DNA from: Chamaesiphon sp. 336R_metabinner_41
GTDB lineage: Bacteria; Cyanobacteriota; Cyanobacteriia; Cyanobacteriales; Chamaesiphonaceae
Length of the DNA: 64,000 nt
Assembly (NCBI GenBank): GCA_025359915.1
Contig: JANYDE010000137.1
Location: forward strand, 31,445-95,444
Direction of reading: 5' to 3'
Shown: positions 63,919-64,000 of the stretch, in pieces
Numbering within the stretch: position 1 is the first letter of the stretch
Layout of the letters: every line of letters starts with the position of its first letter
Program-made: the position numbers and the translations under genes
The notes under the pieces: generated by a model
Database searches by the model: none
Told to the model about the DNA's origin: nothing
What the model saw: the letters and a program-made list of their open reading frames with translations, nothing else

Positions 63919-64000
63919 CCATCAGCAATTAGGAGCCGATCGGCATCAGTTATAATTTTTATTAATCATCCAAACTCAAATATCACAAAAAAAGTGTCGA

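Overview
The window is a chromosomal segment of a cyanobacterium. The diagnostic genes are psbV (cytochrome c-550) and petJ (cytochrome c6) side by side, a PAM68-type photosystem II assembly factor next to rpsO, a phycobilisome-type globin, an iron-uptake-type porin, a DUF2301 membrane protein, and a tmRNA whose tag reads ANNIVPFARKAAPVAA. The DNA is rich in CGATCG and contains HIP1 octamers (GCGATCGC, e.g. near 13848, 15680 and 30040). The genus cannot be fixed from the sequence alone. No prophage, CRISPR array or complete insertion sequence was seen.

Layout. 1-4.1 kb: a 5'-truncated thioredoxin-like ferredoxin, a ferritin-like protein, a porin, and two tandem 168-residue membrane paralogues beside a MoaD/ThiS-like protein. 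4.2-12.2 kb: thrC, lpxA, pam68, rpsO, rseP, three membrane proteins and a methyltransferase. 12.3-19.4 kb: ssrA, then a glycolipid/polysaccharide group (two LpxB-related glycosyltransferases flanking an MsbA-type ABC exporter, a GT4 enzyme and a sugar-phosphate transferase). 19.6-28.5 kb: an S1C protease, GST, a lone ABC ATPase, a hydrolase, a ferredoxin-MBL fusion, an RNA ligase, a Phd/VapC pair and an NFACT (RqcH-like) protein. 28.6-33.8 kb: a RemA-like protein, a CPx copper ATPase and rimP-nusA-ylxR without infB. 34-48.5 kb: phosphatase, yjbQ, glycosyltransferase, C-DES-like lyase, two Ser/Thr kinases, accD, psbV-petJ, nurA, anmK, rpsP-khpA and a ProA-like protein. 48.7-64 kb: tRNA-Gly, an intein-containing pcrA, decayed toxin-antitoxin genes, ferredoxin sulfite reductase, a histone-deacetylase-family protein, GH57, rplY-purA, a response regulator and a phycobilisome-type globin.

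The most striking property is the density of small palindromic or modular repeats. At least four families are dispersed through the spacers: GTAGGGGC-ended palindromes, GACTTCT...AGAAGTC stem-loops, a CCACCCC...GGAGGGG frame with interchangeable internal hairpins, and TTAGGGG arrays. Several hairpins also lie in frame inside genes: a FitA-type antitoxin, the copper ATPase, an LpxB-like enzyme, the S1C protease and the YlxR tail. This resembles the gene-invading palindromic elements known from Rickettsia.

The window also holds relics of duplication and decay. A MoaD tail was duplicated with the membrane-protein gene, an aminotransferase 3' end survives next to the intact gene, a FitB toxin is cut short, and an AbrB antitoxin carries a nonsense codon. 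A ProA homologue has lost its catalytic cysteine. All functions are assigned by reading motifs and family knowledge; no database search was run.
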